A DNA stretch of 64,000 nucleotides from an uncultured Kordia sp. (GTDB lineage Bacteria; Bacteroidota; Bacteroidia; Flavobacteriales; Flavobacteriaceae): positions 1 to 64,000 of the forward strand of contig NZ_CANLEA010000018.1 of assembly GCF_947489565.1 (NCBI RefSeq), in the 5' to 3' direction. The number at the start of each line of letters is the position of its first letter. The first letter of the stretch is position 1. The notes beneath the pieces were generated by a model. That model did no database searches. It saw only the letters and a list, made by a program, of their open reading frames with translations, and had not been told where the DNA came from. Shown piece after piece: positions 43,383 through 51,973 of this stretch. Both the position numbers and the translations under genes were made by a program.

Positions 43383-45371
43383 ATGAAGTTTACTATTGTA
43401 TCTGACTTCTCGCCTACAGGCGATCAACCTCAAGCCATTGAACAACTCGTTTCTGGAATTGAAACCAACGAACAATATCAAACATTGCTCGGTGTTACAG
43501 GTTCGGGAAAGACATTTACGGTTGCCAATGTGATCGAAAAAGTGGAAAAACCTACGTTGATTTTGGCACACAACAAAACTTTGGCAGCGCAGTTATATTC
43601 TGAGTTTAAGCAGTTTTTTCCAAACAATGCCGTAGAGTATTTTGTGTCGTATTATGATTATTATCAGCCAGAAGCATACATTCCGTCTTCTGGAACGTAT
43701 ATAGAGAAAGATTTATCGATTAATGAAGAAATTGAGAAGCTACGATTAAGCACCACTTCTTCCCTACTTTCGGGACGTCGTGATGTCATTGTAATTGCTT
43801 CCGTTTCATGTTTGTACGGTATTGGAAATCCAGTGGAATTTCAAAAGAATGTGATCAAATTAGAGCGTGATCAAGTCATTTCGCGTACAAAATTATTGCA
43901 TCGTTTAGTGCAAAGTTTGTATTCGAGAACGACGGCTGACTTTTTACGTGGTTCGTTTCGTGTAAAAGGTGATGTCGTAGATGTATTTCCAGGATATGCT
44001 GATTTTGCATTCAGAATTCACTTTTTTGGAGACGAAATCGAAGACATAGAATCCTTTGATCCTGCTACCAATACAGTCCTAGAAAAATATTCACAACTCA
44101 ATATTTATCCTGCCAATATGTTTGTGACTTCGCCAGAAGTATTGCAAAACGCCATTCATCAGATTCAAGAAGATATGGTGAAACAGGTAGATTATTTTAG
44201 AGAAATTGGGAAACATCTAGAAGCAAAACGCTTGGAAGAACGTACTAATTTTGATTTAGAAATGATTCGCGAATTGGGTTATTGTTCAGGAATTGAGAAC
44301 TATTCAAGATACTTAGACGGTCGTGCGCCTGGAACACGTCCTTTCTGTCTGTTAGATTATTTTCCAGACGATTATTTAATGGTGGTTGATGAAAGTCACG
44401 TAACGGTTTCACAAGTACATGCCATGTATGGTGGCGATAGAAGTAGAAAAGAAAACTTGGTAGAATTTGGCTTCCGTTTGCCTGCTGCGATGGACAATAG
44501 ACCGTTAAAGTTTGAAGAATTTGAAGCGATTCAGAATCAAGTGATTTATGTAAGTGCGACACCTGCTGATTACGAATTGCATAAAACTGATGGTGTGTAT
44601 GTAGAACAAGTAATTCGCCCAACAGGATTATTAGATCCGATTATAGAAGTCCGTCCAAGTTTGAATCAGATTGATGATTTGGTGGAAGAAATTCATCAAC
44701 GAACCGAAAAAGATGAACGCGTTTTAGTCACCACATTGACCAAACGTATGGCGGAAGAATTGACGAAATACTTATCTCGTATTCAAATTCGTTGTCGTTA
44801 TATTCACAGTGATGTAGATACTTTGGAACGTGTACAAATCATGCAAGATTTGCGTAAAGGTTTGTTTGATGTGTTGATTGGTGTGAATTTACTTCGTGAA
44901 GGTTTGGATTTACCCGAAGTATCTTTAGTCGCTATTTTAGACGCTGATAAAGAAGGTTTTTTACGCTCGGCGCGATCGTTGACACAAACCGTTGGTAGAG
45001 CTGCAAGAAACATAAACGGAAAAGCGATTATGTATGCGGACAAAATTACCAAGAGTATGAAAAAAACGATGGATGAAACTGCATATAGAAGAGAAAAACA
45101 AATTGCTTACAATGCCGAACACAACATCACTCCAAAAGGTTTAAACAAGTCTTTAAATAATGCATTAAGCAAAGATGAAAGCTTATCATGGGAAGATTCA
45201 ATCGAAGCAAAAGCGGCTGCAGAACCAGATATAGCTTACATGACGAAAGAGCAGATAGAAAAACAAATTCGCGAGAAGCGTAAACTCATGGAAGCAGCTG
45301 CAAAAGAGTTGAACTTCATGGATGCTGCCAAATACCGTGATGAAATTAAATTGTTACAGGAAAAATTATAA
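43383..45371 (+). CDS. uvrB: Excinuclease ABC subunit B
   Basis: A 662-residue nucleotide excision repair protein that takes damaged DNA from UvrA and opens it for UvrC. MKFTIVSDFSPTGDQPQAIE is the standard start, Walker A is LLGVTGSGKTFT near 36-47, and the DNA-clamping hairpin is YYDYYQPEAYIPSSGTYIEK near 93-112. Helicase motifs VDESH and TVGRAARNING (motif VI region, near 540) follow, and a C-terminal UVR motif (KRKLMEAAAKELNFMDAAKY) binds UvrC. The ATG at 43383 is preferred to the frame extension from 43344, which lies in the leader RNA. Complete and normal in length; a terminator follows. Confidence 0.97.
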   Translation: MKFTIVSDFSPTGDQPQAIEQLVSGIETNEQYQTLLGVTGSGKTFTVANVIEKVEKPTLILAHNKTLAAQLYSEFKQFFPNNAVEYFVSYYDYYQPEAYIPSSGTYIEKDLSINEEIEKLRLSTTSSLLSGRRDVIVIASVSCLYGIGNPVEFQKNVIKLERDQVISRTKLLHRLVQSLYSRTTADFLRGSFRVKGDVVDVFPGYADFAFRIHFFGDEIEDIESFDPATNTVLEKYSQLNIYPANMFVTSPEVLQNAIHQIQEDMVKQVDYFREIGKHLEAKRLEERTNFDLEMIRELGYCSGIENYSRYLDGRAPGTRPFCLLDYFPDDYLMVVDESHVTVSQVHAMYGGDRSRKENLVEFGFRLPAAMDNRPLKFEEFEAIQNQVIYVSATPADYELHKTDGVYVEQVIRPTGLLDPIIEVRPSLNQIDDLVEEIHQRTEKDERVLVTTLTKRMAEELTKYLSRIQIRCRYIHSDVDTLERVQIMQDLRKGLFDVLIGVNLLREGLDLPEVSLVAILDADKEGFLRSARSLTQTVGRAARNINGKAIMYADKITKSMKKTMDETAYRREKQIAYNAEHNITPKGLNKSLNNALSKDESLSWEDSIEAKAAAEPDIAYMTKEQIEKQIREKRKLMEAAAKELNFMDAAKYRDEIKLLQEKL

Positions 45372-45379
45372 CAATCAAA

Positions 45380-45421
45380 AAGTGTCAAAGAAAGCTAACA
45401 ATCACTCTTCCTTTGACACTT
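45380..45421 (+). terminator. uvrB terminator
   Basis: aagtgtcaaag (45380-45390) pairs with ctttgacactt (45411-45421), an 11-bp perfect stem with a 20-nt loop, 8 bp after the stop. Its trailing T-tract is weak. Confidence 0.65.
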
Positions 45422-45533
45422 ATAAAAATCAATCTAATCATACATTTTTTGTGAATACCTATTCAAAATAACTTGAACATGCTTTAAAAAATAACGCAAA
45501 AAACTTGATGATATATTTGATTGAAAAAGATCT

Positions 45534-45914
45534 TTACTGAGAAAACTCAACAGTTCCTAAACCTACTGAGACAACATCTCCGTTTTTATTTACATAACCA
45601 CGAGTTCCTGTTAATAAAAGCGTATTCTTTTTAGTATAATACCCATTCCATATTTCAGTAATACTGTATGGTCTGCCAGCTGGTCGAGAACTTGCTGTAA
45701 AATTGATTGTAAAAGGTGCTGTTCCTGAACCTCCTCCTGGGTTGTCTACCCAACGATATTCTCCAAGTTGTCCTTTTACTGATAATACACCTACGGGAGT
45801 AAATTCGTTTTCATACTCAGCCTGAATAGTTCCATTAGATGGATTTGCTGAGTTGATTTCAATTTCGATAGTTTTGTTAGGTGATTTGTACTTTCCTAAA
45901 TTTGGTACTGCCAT
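45534..45914 (-). CDS. Small avidin-like beta-barrel protein, paralogue 1
   Basis: A 126-residue protein without signal peptide. Regular strand pattern: LGKYKSPNKTIEIEI, GTIQAEYENEFTPVGVLSVKG (pieces), YRWVDNPGGGSGTAPFTINF, WNGYYTKKNTLLLTGTRGYV and GLGTVEF. The G-x-Y opening, the WNGYY turn and the alternating strands recall avidin-type barrels, but the biotin-binding residues cannot be assigned by eye. The product of 46846-47232 is about half identical along its whole length. Function unknown; a small lectin or other binding protein is an alternative. Confidence 0.6.
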   Translation of the reverse strand: MAVPNLGKYKSPNKTIEIEINSANPSNGTIQAEYENEFTPVGVLSVKGQLGEYRWVDNPGGGSGTAPFTINFTASSRPAGRPYSITEIWNGYYTKKNTLLLTGTRGYVNKNGDVVSVGLGTVEFSQ

Positions 45915-46195
45915 AATTTTAAAATTTAATTAATTAATAATTTATTTATAAAACTCTGGCTATTAACGGGATTGCAAAGTAGAATTTAAAATCAAGCTTT
46001 ATCAAAGTACTTCTGCTTGAAAACAAAACTACGTATAAACACCTACATTAAAAATATAGAATACACTTACTGAAATTGTAATTTTTACTGAAATTTATAA
46101 TCTTTATTCAAGAAAAAGTTACTATGGATTTTTCTGAAAATTGTAACAAAACCATCATCAATCTTACTTATTAATAGATTAAACTATAAAAATTC

Positions 46196-46768
46196 ATGGA
46201 TATTAAAGAAGCGTTTTTGGAAGCAGGTGGTTATTTTGCCATGGCAATTGTTGTTATTGGATCAATATTTATTTCTTCCGCTTTTAAGTCGCCTACAATA
46301 AATTGGACGCTGATAGGTATTGGAGCATTTATGGTAGCGTTTCCTGTAATTTATATAGTATATCTACTCTTTGCAGCATCTAAAATAGATGAAAAAGGAA
46401 ACGAACGCTACAATGATTATCTCCATGAATTTAAACAAACTGCCAATCGCATTCCTTTTGATTTAGGTTTAGCGATCATTCAGAAAAGAAATCGCTATGA
46501 AACTCAAATCGTTCCGCAATCGAATGCTGCTTCATTGAATGCCATTTCAGGCCATGGACATCATAATGAGGAAATTATAGAGCATACTTATTGTAAAGTC
46601 ACGTTTAACTTTCAATACCATGGCGAAACAATATCATTAGAAGAAATTATTCCGAAAGACGACACTACGCTACGCATGCACTTTTATATGCAGAAAGAAA
46701 CCATAATCTATATAAATCCGTTTGATGCTGAAGAATATTATATTGATTTAGAATTCCTTGAAAACTAA
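46196..46768 (+). CDS. Membrane protein of unknown function
   Basis: A 190-residue protein with two hydrophobic segments near the N-terminus (YFAMAIVVIGSIFISSAF, 13-30; TLIGIGAFMVAFPVIYIVYLL quoted in part, 38-58) and a soluble C-terminal part of ~130 residues (FDLGLAIIQKRNRYETQIV; ITYINPFDAEEYYIDLEF-like end). A His-rich loop GHGHHNEE lies near 118-125. No domain recognised. It lies between the two avidin-like paralogues but on the opposite strand. Confidence 0.65.
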   Translation: MDIKEAFLEAGGYFAMAIVVIGSIFISSAFKSPTINWTLIGIGAFMVAFPVIYIVYLLFAASKIDEKGNERYNDYLHEFKQTANRIPFDLGLAIIQKRNRYETQIVPQSNAASLNAISGHGHHNEEIIEHTYCKVTFNFQYHGETISLEEIIPKDDTTLRMHFYMQKETIIYINPFDAEEYYIDLEFLEN

Positions 46769-46770
46769 AG

Positions 46771-46819
46771 AAGCGCAAGAAAATTAGTAACGGCAAATAT
46801 TACTTTTTTTCTTGCGCTT
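46771..46819. terminator. Bidirectional terminator
   Basis: A perfect 13-bp stem, aagcgcaagaaaa (46771-46783) with ttttcttgcgctt (46807-46819), lies between convergent genes ending at 46768 (+) and 46846 (-). Confidence 0.85.
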
Positions 46820-46845
46820 ACACAACAATTATATATACTAAACAA

Positions 46846-47232
46846 TTACGTATTTAAATACAGCTCTAACGTTCCTAAACCGATAGACTGTGTAGTTCCA
46901 TCGTCTTTTACATACGAACGTACTCCTGTAATGACAATTGAATTTGACTTCGTATAAAATCCATTCCAAAAATCGACCAAACAATATGGAAAACCATCAG
47001 GTCGTTCCGAAACCGTAAAATTAATACTGAATGGAGCCGAAGCATTTCCGCCATCATTATTATTCACCCAAGCATATCCTCCAATCTTACCATTTACGCT
47101 CATCGTTCCTTCTGGTGTATACTTGTGCTCGTAGGTTCCTTCTATAGTTCCTGTTCCTGCATCGGCACCGGTAATTTCTATACTCATGGTTTGATTTGTC
47201 GGTGCATACGTGCCAAGTGTTGGTAATGACAT
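46846..47232 (-). CDS. Small avidin-like beta-barrel protein, paralogue 2
   Basis: A 128-residue protein without signal peptide, paralogous to the product of 45534-45914. Shared landmarks are LGTYAPTNQTMSIEI, GTIEGTYEHKYTPEG, APFSINFTVSERPDG, FWNGFYTKSNSIVITG, RSYV and GLGTLEL. The GTIxGTYE and WNGxY pieces are the part most like avidins. Gly, Thr and Asn are abundant and there is one Cys. The pair flanks a membrane-protein gene. Intracellular placement without an export signal is odd for an avidin and leaves the role open. Confidence 0.6.
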   Translation of the reverse strand: MSLPTLGTYAPTNQTMSIEITGADAGTGTIEGTYEHKYTPEGTMSVNGKIGGYAWVNNNDGGNASAPFSINFTVSERPDGFPYCLVDFWNGFYTKSNSIVITGVRSYVKDDGTTQSIGLGTLELYLNT

Positions 47233-47682
47233 ATTTTACAAGATTTAGGTTATATTTCAATTGTTTTATAAAAATATGAAGAATGTCTTAATTTTAAACA
47301 GCGTACTACTTCTAAAAATAAAAAACAGGTAGAAATACGCATGCCTCTTTTTTTACAATAATACCTCAACATTTTGAAAGAAAAATGAAACAAAAAATAC
47401 ATCTTACACACTTCTAAAGTAATAAGTGACATCCCTGAAAAAAAAGAAGAAACCAAGGGTTTTATACGCTTATATTTTCCACATTACAAGGCACTTGCGA
47501 TCATTTTCAGCACAAAAAAGCAGAAAAAAACAGCGAAATTTAGAAAAAAATTGAAAAATTGAAAAATTGAAAAACTCATAAACGACGCGGGTTCACAACA
47601 GAAAAATAAAAAATTCAATATTAAATAATTGTAACCATTGCAAAAAAATCGTACGATAAGTCGGGCGCATCTTTTTTGGCAG
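47233..47682. other. Gene-free AT-rich interval
   Basis: No gene is supported here. The only visible structure is three copies of attgaaaa near 47550-47573. No strong hairpin and no tRNA-like fold was noticed. Confidence 0.5.
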
Positions 47683-47690
47683 TATCTTTG
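47683..47690 (+). promoter_or_regulatory. -7 element of the cold-shock gene
   Basis: TATCTTTG matches TAnnTTTG, 34 bp before the ATG at 47725, giving a leader of roughly 25-30 nt. That is short compared with the long thermosensing leaders of enterobacterial cspA. Confidence 0.55.
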
Positions 47691-47724
47691 TAACCAATTA
47701 AAACAATTATTTAAATTTATTACA

Positions 47725-47916
47725 ATGAGTAGAGGAACAGTAAAATTCTTCAATGACACTAAAGGTTTTGGTTTTATCGTTGAAGAAGGTTCAAACAAAG
47801 AACATTTTGTACACATTTCAGGATTAATCGACGAAGTTCGTCAAGGAGACGAAGTAGAATTCGAATTAACAGAAGGTCGCAAAGGATTAAACGCAGTGAA
47901 CGTGAAAGTAATTTAA
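47725..47916 (+). CDS. Cold-shock domain protein (CspA family)
   Basis: A 63-residue single cold-shock domain that binds single-stranded RNA and DNA. MSRGTVKFFNDTKGFGFI contains RNP1 (KGFGFI) and FVHIS is RNP2. The length is standard. The ATG at 47725 was chosen because it begins the conserved domain directly; a frame extension to a TTG at 47638 crosses the promoter. It is monocistronic with its own terminator. Confidence 0.95.
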   Translation: MSRGTVKFFNDTKGFGFIVEEGSNKEHFVHISGLIDEVRQGDEVEFELTEGRKGLNAVNVKVI

Positions 47917-47948
47917 TATTCTATATATATTTTATTCCTTAATGAAGT

Positions 47949-47978
47949 AAAAGTCTATCAACCGATAGACTTTTTTTT
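47949..47978 (+). terminator. Terminator of the cold-shock gene
   Basis: aaaagtctatc (47949-47959) pairs perfectly with gatagactttt (47964-47974) around aacc, followed by four more T residues. Confidence 0.92.
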
Positions 47979-48016
47979 ATGCCTATAATAAAAAACGCTA
48001 CTCTCCACTTTTTGAG

Positions 48017-48024
48017 TATCTTTG
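48017..48024 (+). promoter_or_regulatory. -7 element immediately before an ATG
   Basis: TATCTTTG ends only 4 nt before the ATG at 48029. If used, the mRNA would be leaderless or nearly so. Confidence 0.5.
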
Positions 48025-48028
48025 CCGC

Positions 48029-48313
48029 ATGGCATTGACAAATAACGACATCTTTAAAAAACTTCGTGTGGCTTTGAAGCTCCGCGATGACGATATTGTA
48101 AAAATATTAGAACTCGTAGATTTTAGAATTTCTAAAAGTGAATTGGGTGCATTTTTCCGTAATGAGGATCATCCAAAATATAAAAATTGCGGCGATCAAA
48201 TTTTGCGTAACTTCCTTAATGGTTTGGTGATTCACTTGCGTGGACCAATGCCCAAAAAAGGAGACAAACCAAAATCAACACCTTCTACTTCACAACGGAA
48301 AGAACGAAAGTAA
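48029..48313 (+). CDS. DUF1456 family protein (YehS-like)
   Basis: A 94-residue protein with the DUF1456 pattern: NNDIFKKLRVALKLRDDDIV near 4-23, FRISKSELGAFFRNEDHPKY near 33-52, and LRNFLNGLVIHLRG near 59-72. Enterobacterial YehS has two such repeats; this one has a single unit plus a basic Lys/Ser tail, a form I believe is common in Bacteroidota. Function unknown; the -7 box at 48017 suggests a near-leaderless message. Confidence 0.85.
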   Translation: MALTNNDIFKKLRVALKLRDDDIVKILELVDFRISKSELGAFFRNEDHPKYKNCGDQILRNFLNGLVIHLRGPMPKKGDKPKSTPSTSQRKERK

Positions 48314-48348
48314 ATCATCCGTAATGTCTAAATACTAATACATCAATT

Positions 48349-48951
48349 ATGAAAATACTCATCATTGGCGGAAACGGAACTATTGGTAAAAAAGTGACCG
48401 CGTATTTTAAACAAAAGCATGAAGTCTTGATTGCTGGAAGAACTACTGGCGATGTTACCGTTGATATTAGCAATAGTGAAAGCATCGAAGCAATGTTTGA
48501 ACAAATTGGAACGCTCGACGCAATTATTTGTGCCGCAGGCGAAGCCAAATGGAAACCATTTGATGAACTTTCGGAAGCAGACTATTATGTTGGTTTTAAA
48601 AGTAAACTGATGGGACAAGTGAATTTGGTTCGTATTGGACAAAATTATTTAACCAAAGGCGGATCTATTACCTTAACCACTGGAATTCTAGCTGATGAAC
48701 CTGTGCCTATGACTACAAGTGCTGCTATGGTAAATGGTGCCATTCATAGTTTTGTAAAAGCCGTAATTTTAGAATTGGAAGGTCGCATTCGTGTCAATGT
48801 AGTTTCTTCTGGTTTGGTAGAAGATGCTGTTGAAAAGTACGATGCATATTTCCCAGGACACCATCCTATTACCATGCAAAAGGTGATCAATGCGTACAGA
48901 AAAAGCGTAGATGGAAAGCAAACCGGTGAAATCATTCGTATTTATAATTAG
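48349..48951 (+). CDS. Short-chain dehydrogenase-like protein lacking the Tyr-x3-Lys pair
   Basis: A 200-residue Rossmann protein. MKILIIGGNGTIGKKVTAYF is a GxxGxxG nucleotide-binding start, GRTTGDVTVDISN fits the NADPH-selecting second strand and the VD(I/V) motif, and CAAGEA near 64-69 replaces NNAG. The expected catalytic Y-x3-K is absent: the corresponding stretch reads SAAMVNGAIHSFVKA near 124-138, keeping the helix and a distal Lys but no Tyr. RIRVNVVSSGLVED matches the late SDR strand. The same NGA variant occurs in a subgroup of short SDRs as I recall. It is 5 bp before a lipoprotein gene. Confidence 0.82.
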   Translation: MKILIIGGNGTIGKKVTAYFKQKHEVLIAGRTTGDVTVDISNSESIEAMFEQIGTLDAIICAAGEAKWKPFDELSEADYYVGFKSKLMGQVNLVRIGQNYLTKGGSITLTTGILADEPVPMTTSAAMVNGAIHSFVKAVILELEGRIRVNVVSSGLVEDAVEKYDAYFPGHHPITMQKVINAYRKSVDGKQTGEIIRIYN

Positions 48952-48956
48952 TAGCA

Positions 48957-49826
48957 ATGATGAAGTATCGAATCCTATTTATAACTGTAGCCGCAAGTCT
49001 TTGTTTTTCCTGTGAAATTAGTGTTTCCAATATATATCTTCAAGATGTGACAGTAGATAGTAATGGACTTTCCTGCAAAGGCATCAAAGTGATGGATCAT
49101 ACAGAAAAAAATGACAGAACTGAGTTTAGTTACGGTGAAAAAATTGTGTTTTTGTATGATGAAATGAAAGGGTTTGCGCTTCAAGATGGCAAAGCATATC
49201 CTAATATGTCTATTTATCTCATCACAAAACAAGGTGACACGATTCTTTCGAAACCAAATTTATTTCCTCATGAACAAGGATATACAGAAAAGGATTTAAA
49301 CCTACGAACAAACGTTCTATTTGCAAAACCAATGCTTCCAAATAATGAGTATAAAGTAGCGGTAAATGTTGTAGATAAAAACAGTGACGCTTATTATAAT
49401 TGGGAACGAAATTTCTCTGTAATTCATAATCCGCTTTTAAAAACTAAAAAAAATGGATTTACGTATGAGGTTCAATATTTATACTCTAACAACCGTGAAG
49501 TTGTTATAGCGAACAATATTATTAAGCGCAATGAAGAGATTGCTTTATTTATTGAAAATATAGAAGGTTTTGAAGTCGATTCTTATGGAGATGCCAACAT
49601 AAAAGCAACTATTGATTTGACGGAAGCAGATGGAACATTGATTAATCTAAATGATGATTTATTTCCAAATCTTGTCAATGCAAAAGATTTAAATGAACAA
49701 TTGTATGCTTCGTTGAAAATCACCAAGAAAAACATAAAAAATCCTGTAACCTGTACATTTACCTTAAAAGACACCAATAACGGACATCAGCTAGAAACTA
49801 CTTTTGATCTCACAGTGATCGATTAG
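48957..49826 (+). CDS. Lipoprotein of unknown function
   Basis: A 289-residue predicted lipoprotein. MMKYRILFITVAASLCFSC places the Cys at 19. The mature protein appears to hold two related strand-rich halves: KIVFLYDEMKGFALQDGKAY in the first and IALFIENIEGFEVDSYGDAN in the second, each followed by a ...L(F/Y)PN or NLFP segment, suggesting an internal duplication of ~125 residues. No named family recognised. It follows the SDR-like gene by 5 bp. Confidence 0.72.
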   Translation: MMKYRILFITVAASLCFSCEISVSNIYLQDVTVDSNGLSCKGIKVMDHTEKNDRTEFSYGEKIVFLYDEMKGFALQDGKAYPNMSIYLITKQGDTILSKPNLFPHEQGYTEKDLNLRTNVLFAKPMLPNNEYKVAVNVVDKNSDAYYNWERNFSVIHNPLLKTKKNGFTYEVQYLYSNNREVVIANNIIKRNEEIALFIENIEGFEVDSYGDANIKATIDLTEADGTLINLNDDLFPNLVNAKDLNEQLYASLKITKKNIKNPVTCTFTLKDTNNGHQLETTFDLTVID

Positions 49827-49868
49827 AAATAAATACACAATCTATCTTTTATATCGAAGTGAAAACTA

Positions 49869-49876
49869 TATTTTTG
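49869..49876 (+). promoter_or_regulatory. -7 element of the phnA-like gene
   Basis: TATTTTTG matches TAnnTTTG, 22 nt before the ATG at 49899. Confidence 0.5.
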
Positions 49877-49898
49877 CTTCAAATTCCAAAATTCAAAC

Positions 49899-50477
49899 AT
49901 GAGCATTGAAAGAGACATCCAAAAGCGTAGTGGCGCAGCTTGCGAATTGTGTGGCAATACTGAAAAGCTAGCTATTTATCACGTGCCACCAAATCATGAT
50001 CACAAGTTAGAAAAATCTGTTCATGCCTGTGAAACCTGTATTTCTCAAATAGAAGATGCGGACACTATGGATGCAAATCATTGGCGTTGTTTGAATGATT
50101 GCATGTGGAGCGAAGTAAAAGCAGTTCAAATTGTGGCTTGGCGTATGTTGCACCGATTGAAAAGCGAAGGTTGGCCACAAGATTTACTCGACATGATGTA
50201 TTTTGATGAAGACGATTTGACTTGGGCAGCTGCCACTGGAGAAGCAGAAGACAAAGAAAATGCTATCAAACATTTAGATGTAAATGGTGTGCAATTACAA
50301 GCAGGCGACAGTGTGGTTTTAATTAAAGATTTAAATGTAAAAGGCGCAGGTTTTGTAGCAAAACGCGGAACTCCTGTACGAAACATTACACTTTCACACG
50401 ATAATGCCGAACATATTGAAGGTCGTGTAAACGGTCAACATATTGTTATTATTACAAAATATGTAAAAAAGACTTAG
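49899..50477 (+). CDS. PhnA-domain protein
   Basis: A 192-residue protein with an N-terminal zinc-ribbon-like half (CELCG near 15-19 and ACETC near 48-52, with HVPPNHDHK between) and the C-terminal PhnA domain: VNGVQLQAGDSVVLIKDLNV near 127-146 and KGAGFVAKRGTPVRNI near 147-162, ending HIVIITKYVKK. Despite the name, members of this family are not established phosphonoacetate hydrolases, and no phosphonate genes are nearby. Monocistronic, with its own -7 box and terminator. Confidence 0.9.
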   Translation: MSIERDIQKRSGAACELCGNTEKLAIYHVPPNHDHKLEKSVHACETCISQIEDADTMDANHWRCLNDCMWSEVKAVQIVAWRMLHRLKSEGWPQDLLDMMYFDEDDLTWAAATGEAEDKENAIKHLDVNGVQLQAGDSVVLIKDLNVKGAGFVAKRGTPVRNITLSHDNAEHIEGRVNGQHIVIITKYVKKT

Positions 50478-50501
50478 TTTTTCACCACAAATAAAATAGC
50501 T

Positions 50502-50537
50502 AAACGACCTATTTTTCAATGAAGAATAGGTCGTTTT
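50502..50537 (+). terminator. Terminator of the phnA-like gene
   Basis: aaacgacctatt (50502-50513) pairs perfectly with aataggtcgttt (50525-50536), followed by more T residues. Confidence 0.9.
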
Positions 50538-50555
50538 TTGTACCTTTAAATTCTG

Positions 50556-51089
50556 ATGAGAAAACTAATACTTCACATTGCGATCAGTATTGATGGAAAA
50601 ATTGCACGTGTAAATGGCGATGTTGATTGGCTTGACGCTATTCCACACAAAGAAGGAGTTGATTATGGTTTTTATGAAATGTACAATAGTATTGACACAA
50701 CGATTCAAGGAAATAAAACCTATCAAAAGGTGTTAAGCTGGAACATTCCTTTTCCGTATAAAGAGAAAAAGAATTACGTTTTTACATCAAATCCAGCGTT
50801 GAAAGATAATGAAGATGTCAGCTTTATAACTAAAGACCATATTGAGTTTGTCAAAAGTTTGAAACTACAAGAAGGAAAAGACATTTGGTTGATTGGCGGC
50901 GGACAAATCAATGCAATGCTGCTCAAAGAAAATCTCGTAGATGAATTGCAAATTTTTATCATGCCTATTGTAATTCCTGAAGGCATTCCGCTATTTGGAG
51001 AACTACTAAACGATCAACAATTTGAATTAATTTCTACAGAATCCTACGAATCAGGAGTTGTTGGACTTATTTACAAACCTAAAGTATGA
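50556..51089 (+). CDS. Dihydrofolate reductase-like (RibD C-terminal) protein
   Basis: A 177-residue reductase-fold protein: MRKLILHIAISIDGKIA with the S-x-D-G-x-I-A hallmark, DWLD near 23-26, DTTIQGNKTYQKVL near 47-60, and IWLIGGGQINAMLL near 109-122 for NADPH binding, then VDELQIFIMPIVIPEG. This is the group of YyaP/YwjB-type relatives whose substrates are mostly unknown. Its stop overlaps the next ATG by 4 nt (51086-51089), so the radical SAM gene is coupled to it. Confidence 0.88.
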   Translation: MRKLILHIAISIDGKIARVNGDVDWLDAIPHKEGVDYGFYEMYNSIDTTIQGNKTYQKVLSWNIPFPYKEKKNYVFTSNPALKDNEDVSFITKDHIEFVKSLKLQEGKDIWLIGGGQINAMLLKENLVDELQIFIMPIVIPEGIPLFGELLNDQQFELISTESYESGVVGLIYKPKV

Positions 51090-51973
51090 TCAAAGAAATT
51101 GAAGTCAAATCTGTCTTAAACAAAACCAAAAAAAGAGATACTTGGTTTTTAGATGATTATACCTTCAATCCGTATCAAAGTTGCTCGTATAATTGTCTCT
51201 ATTGTTACATTCGCGGAAGTAAATACGGAAGTAATCTTGCCACAAGTTTATCTGTAAAAGTGAACGCGATTGAGTTGCTAGAAAAACAACTAAAAAAACG
51301 TGCTGAAAAAGGCGAATATGGTTTTATTGTGCTTTCTTCCGTAACCGATCCGTATATCAATATTGAAGAAGAATATCAGCTGACTCGTAAAGCCTTGGAA
51401 ATCATTCTGAAATATCGTTTTCCTGTACATATCATTACAAAATCGACAATGATTGAACGTGATTTTGATATTTTAAAAGACATTCATCAACAAGCAATTC
51501 TACCCAAAGATTTACAGGCAAAACTTTCTGGAGGCACTTTGATTACCTTCTCCTTCTCTACTGTAGATGATGCAATTGGGAAGATTTTTGAACCTGGTGC
51601 ACCAAAACCATCACAACGAATTGAAGCTTTACAGAAAGCAATTCAAGCTGGTTTTCATGCTGGTGTTAGTATGATGCCTTTATTACCATTTATTACAGAT
51701 ACAACGGCACATTTAGAAAAACTATTTAGTACATTTAAAAACTGCGGCGCCAACTATGTTATGCCAGCAACATTGACTGTTTTTGGAAATGGAAAAGCAG
51801 ATAGCAAAACCTTGATGTTAAACGCCATTAAAAAGCACTTTCCTGAACTTGAAGCACGGTATTTAAAATACTTTTCAAACAGTCATCAATTGCCTGAATA
51901 CTATAGAAATGCTTTTTATTTGAAGATGAAAAAACTGGCGGAAACCTACGGCATAAAAGATCGGATTATTTAA
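51086..51973 (+). CDS. SPL-family radical SAM protein
   Basis: A 295-residue radical SAM protein. FNPYQSCSYNCLYCYIRGS near 27-45 has the CxxxCxxC cluster motif in the spore photoproduct lyase-like context; VLSSVTDPYINIEEEYQLTR near 83-102, VHIITKST near 113-120 and LITFSFSTVDD follow. It resembles the Rv2578c/SplB-like group, which occurs far beyond spore formers; a DNA-photoproduct role is not established for these. There are no SPASM Cys clusters, unlike the enzyme at 16156. Coupled to the DHFR-like gene by a 4-nt overlap. Confidence 0.88.
   Translation: MIKEIEVKSVLNKTKKRDTWFLDDYTFNPYQSCSYNCLYCYIRGSKYGSNLATSLSVKVNAIELLEKQLKKRAEKGEYGFIVLSSVTDPYINIEEEYQLTRKALEIILKYRFPVHIITKSTMIERDFDILKDIHQQAILPKDLQAKLSGGTLITFSFSTVDDAIGKIFEPGAPKPSQRIEALQKAIQAGFHAGVSMMPLLPFITDTTAHLEKLFSTFKNCGANYVMPATLTVFGNGKADSKTLMLNAIKKHFPELEARYLKYFSNSHQLPEYYRNAFYLKMKKLAETYGIKDRII

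Noticed and set aside
45534-47232. Avidin-like pair as secreted biotin-binding toxins
   Set aside because: No signal peptides, and the biotin contacts cannot be identified by reading; only the fold resemblance is kept.
51086-51973. Second radical SAM protein as a peptide-modifying enzyme for the precursors
   Set aside because: It is an SPL-type protein without SPASM Cys clusters, is coupled to a DHFR-like gene, and lies 7 kb from the nearest precursor.
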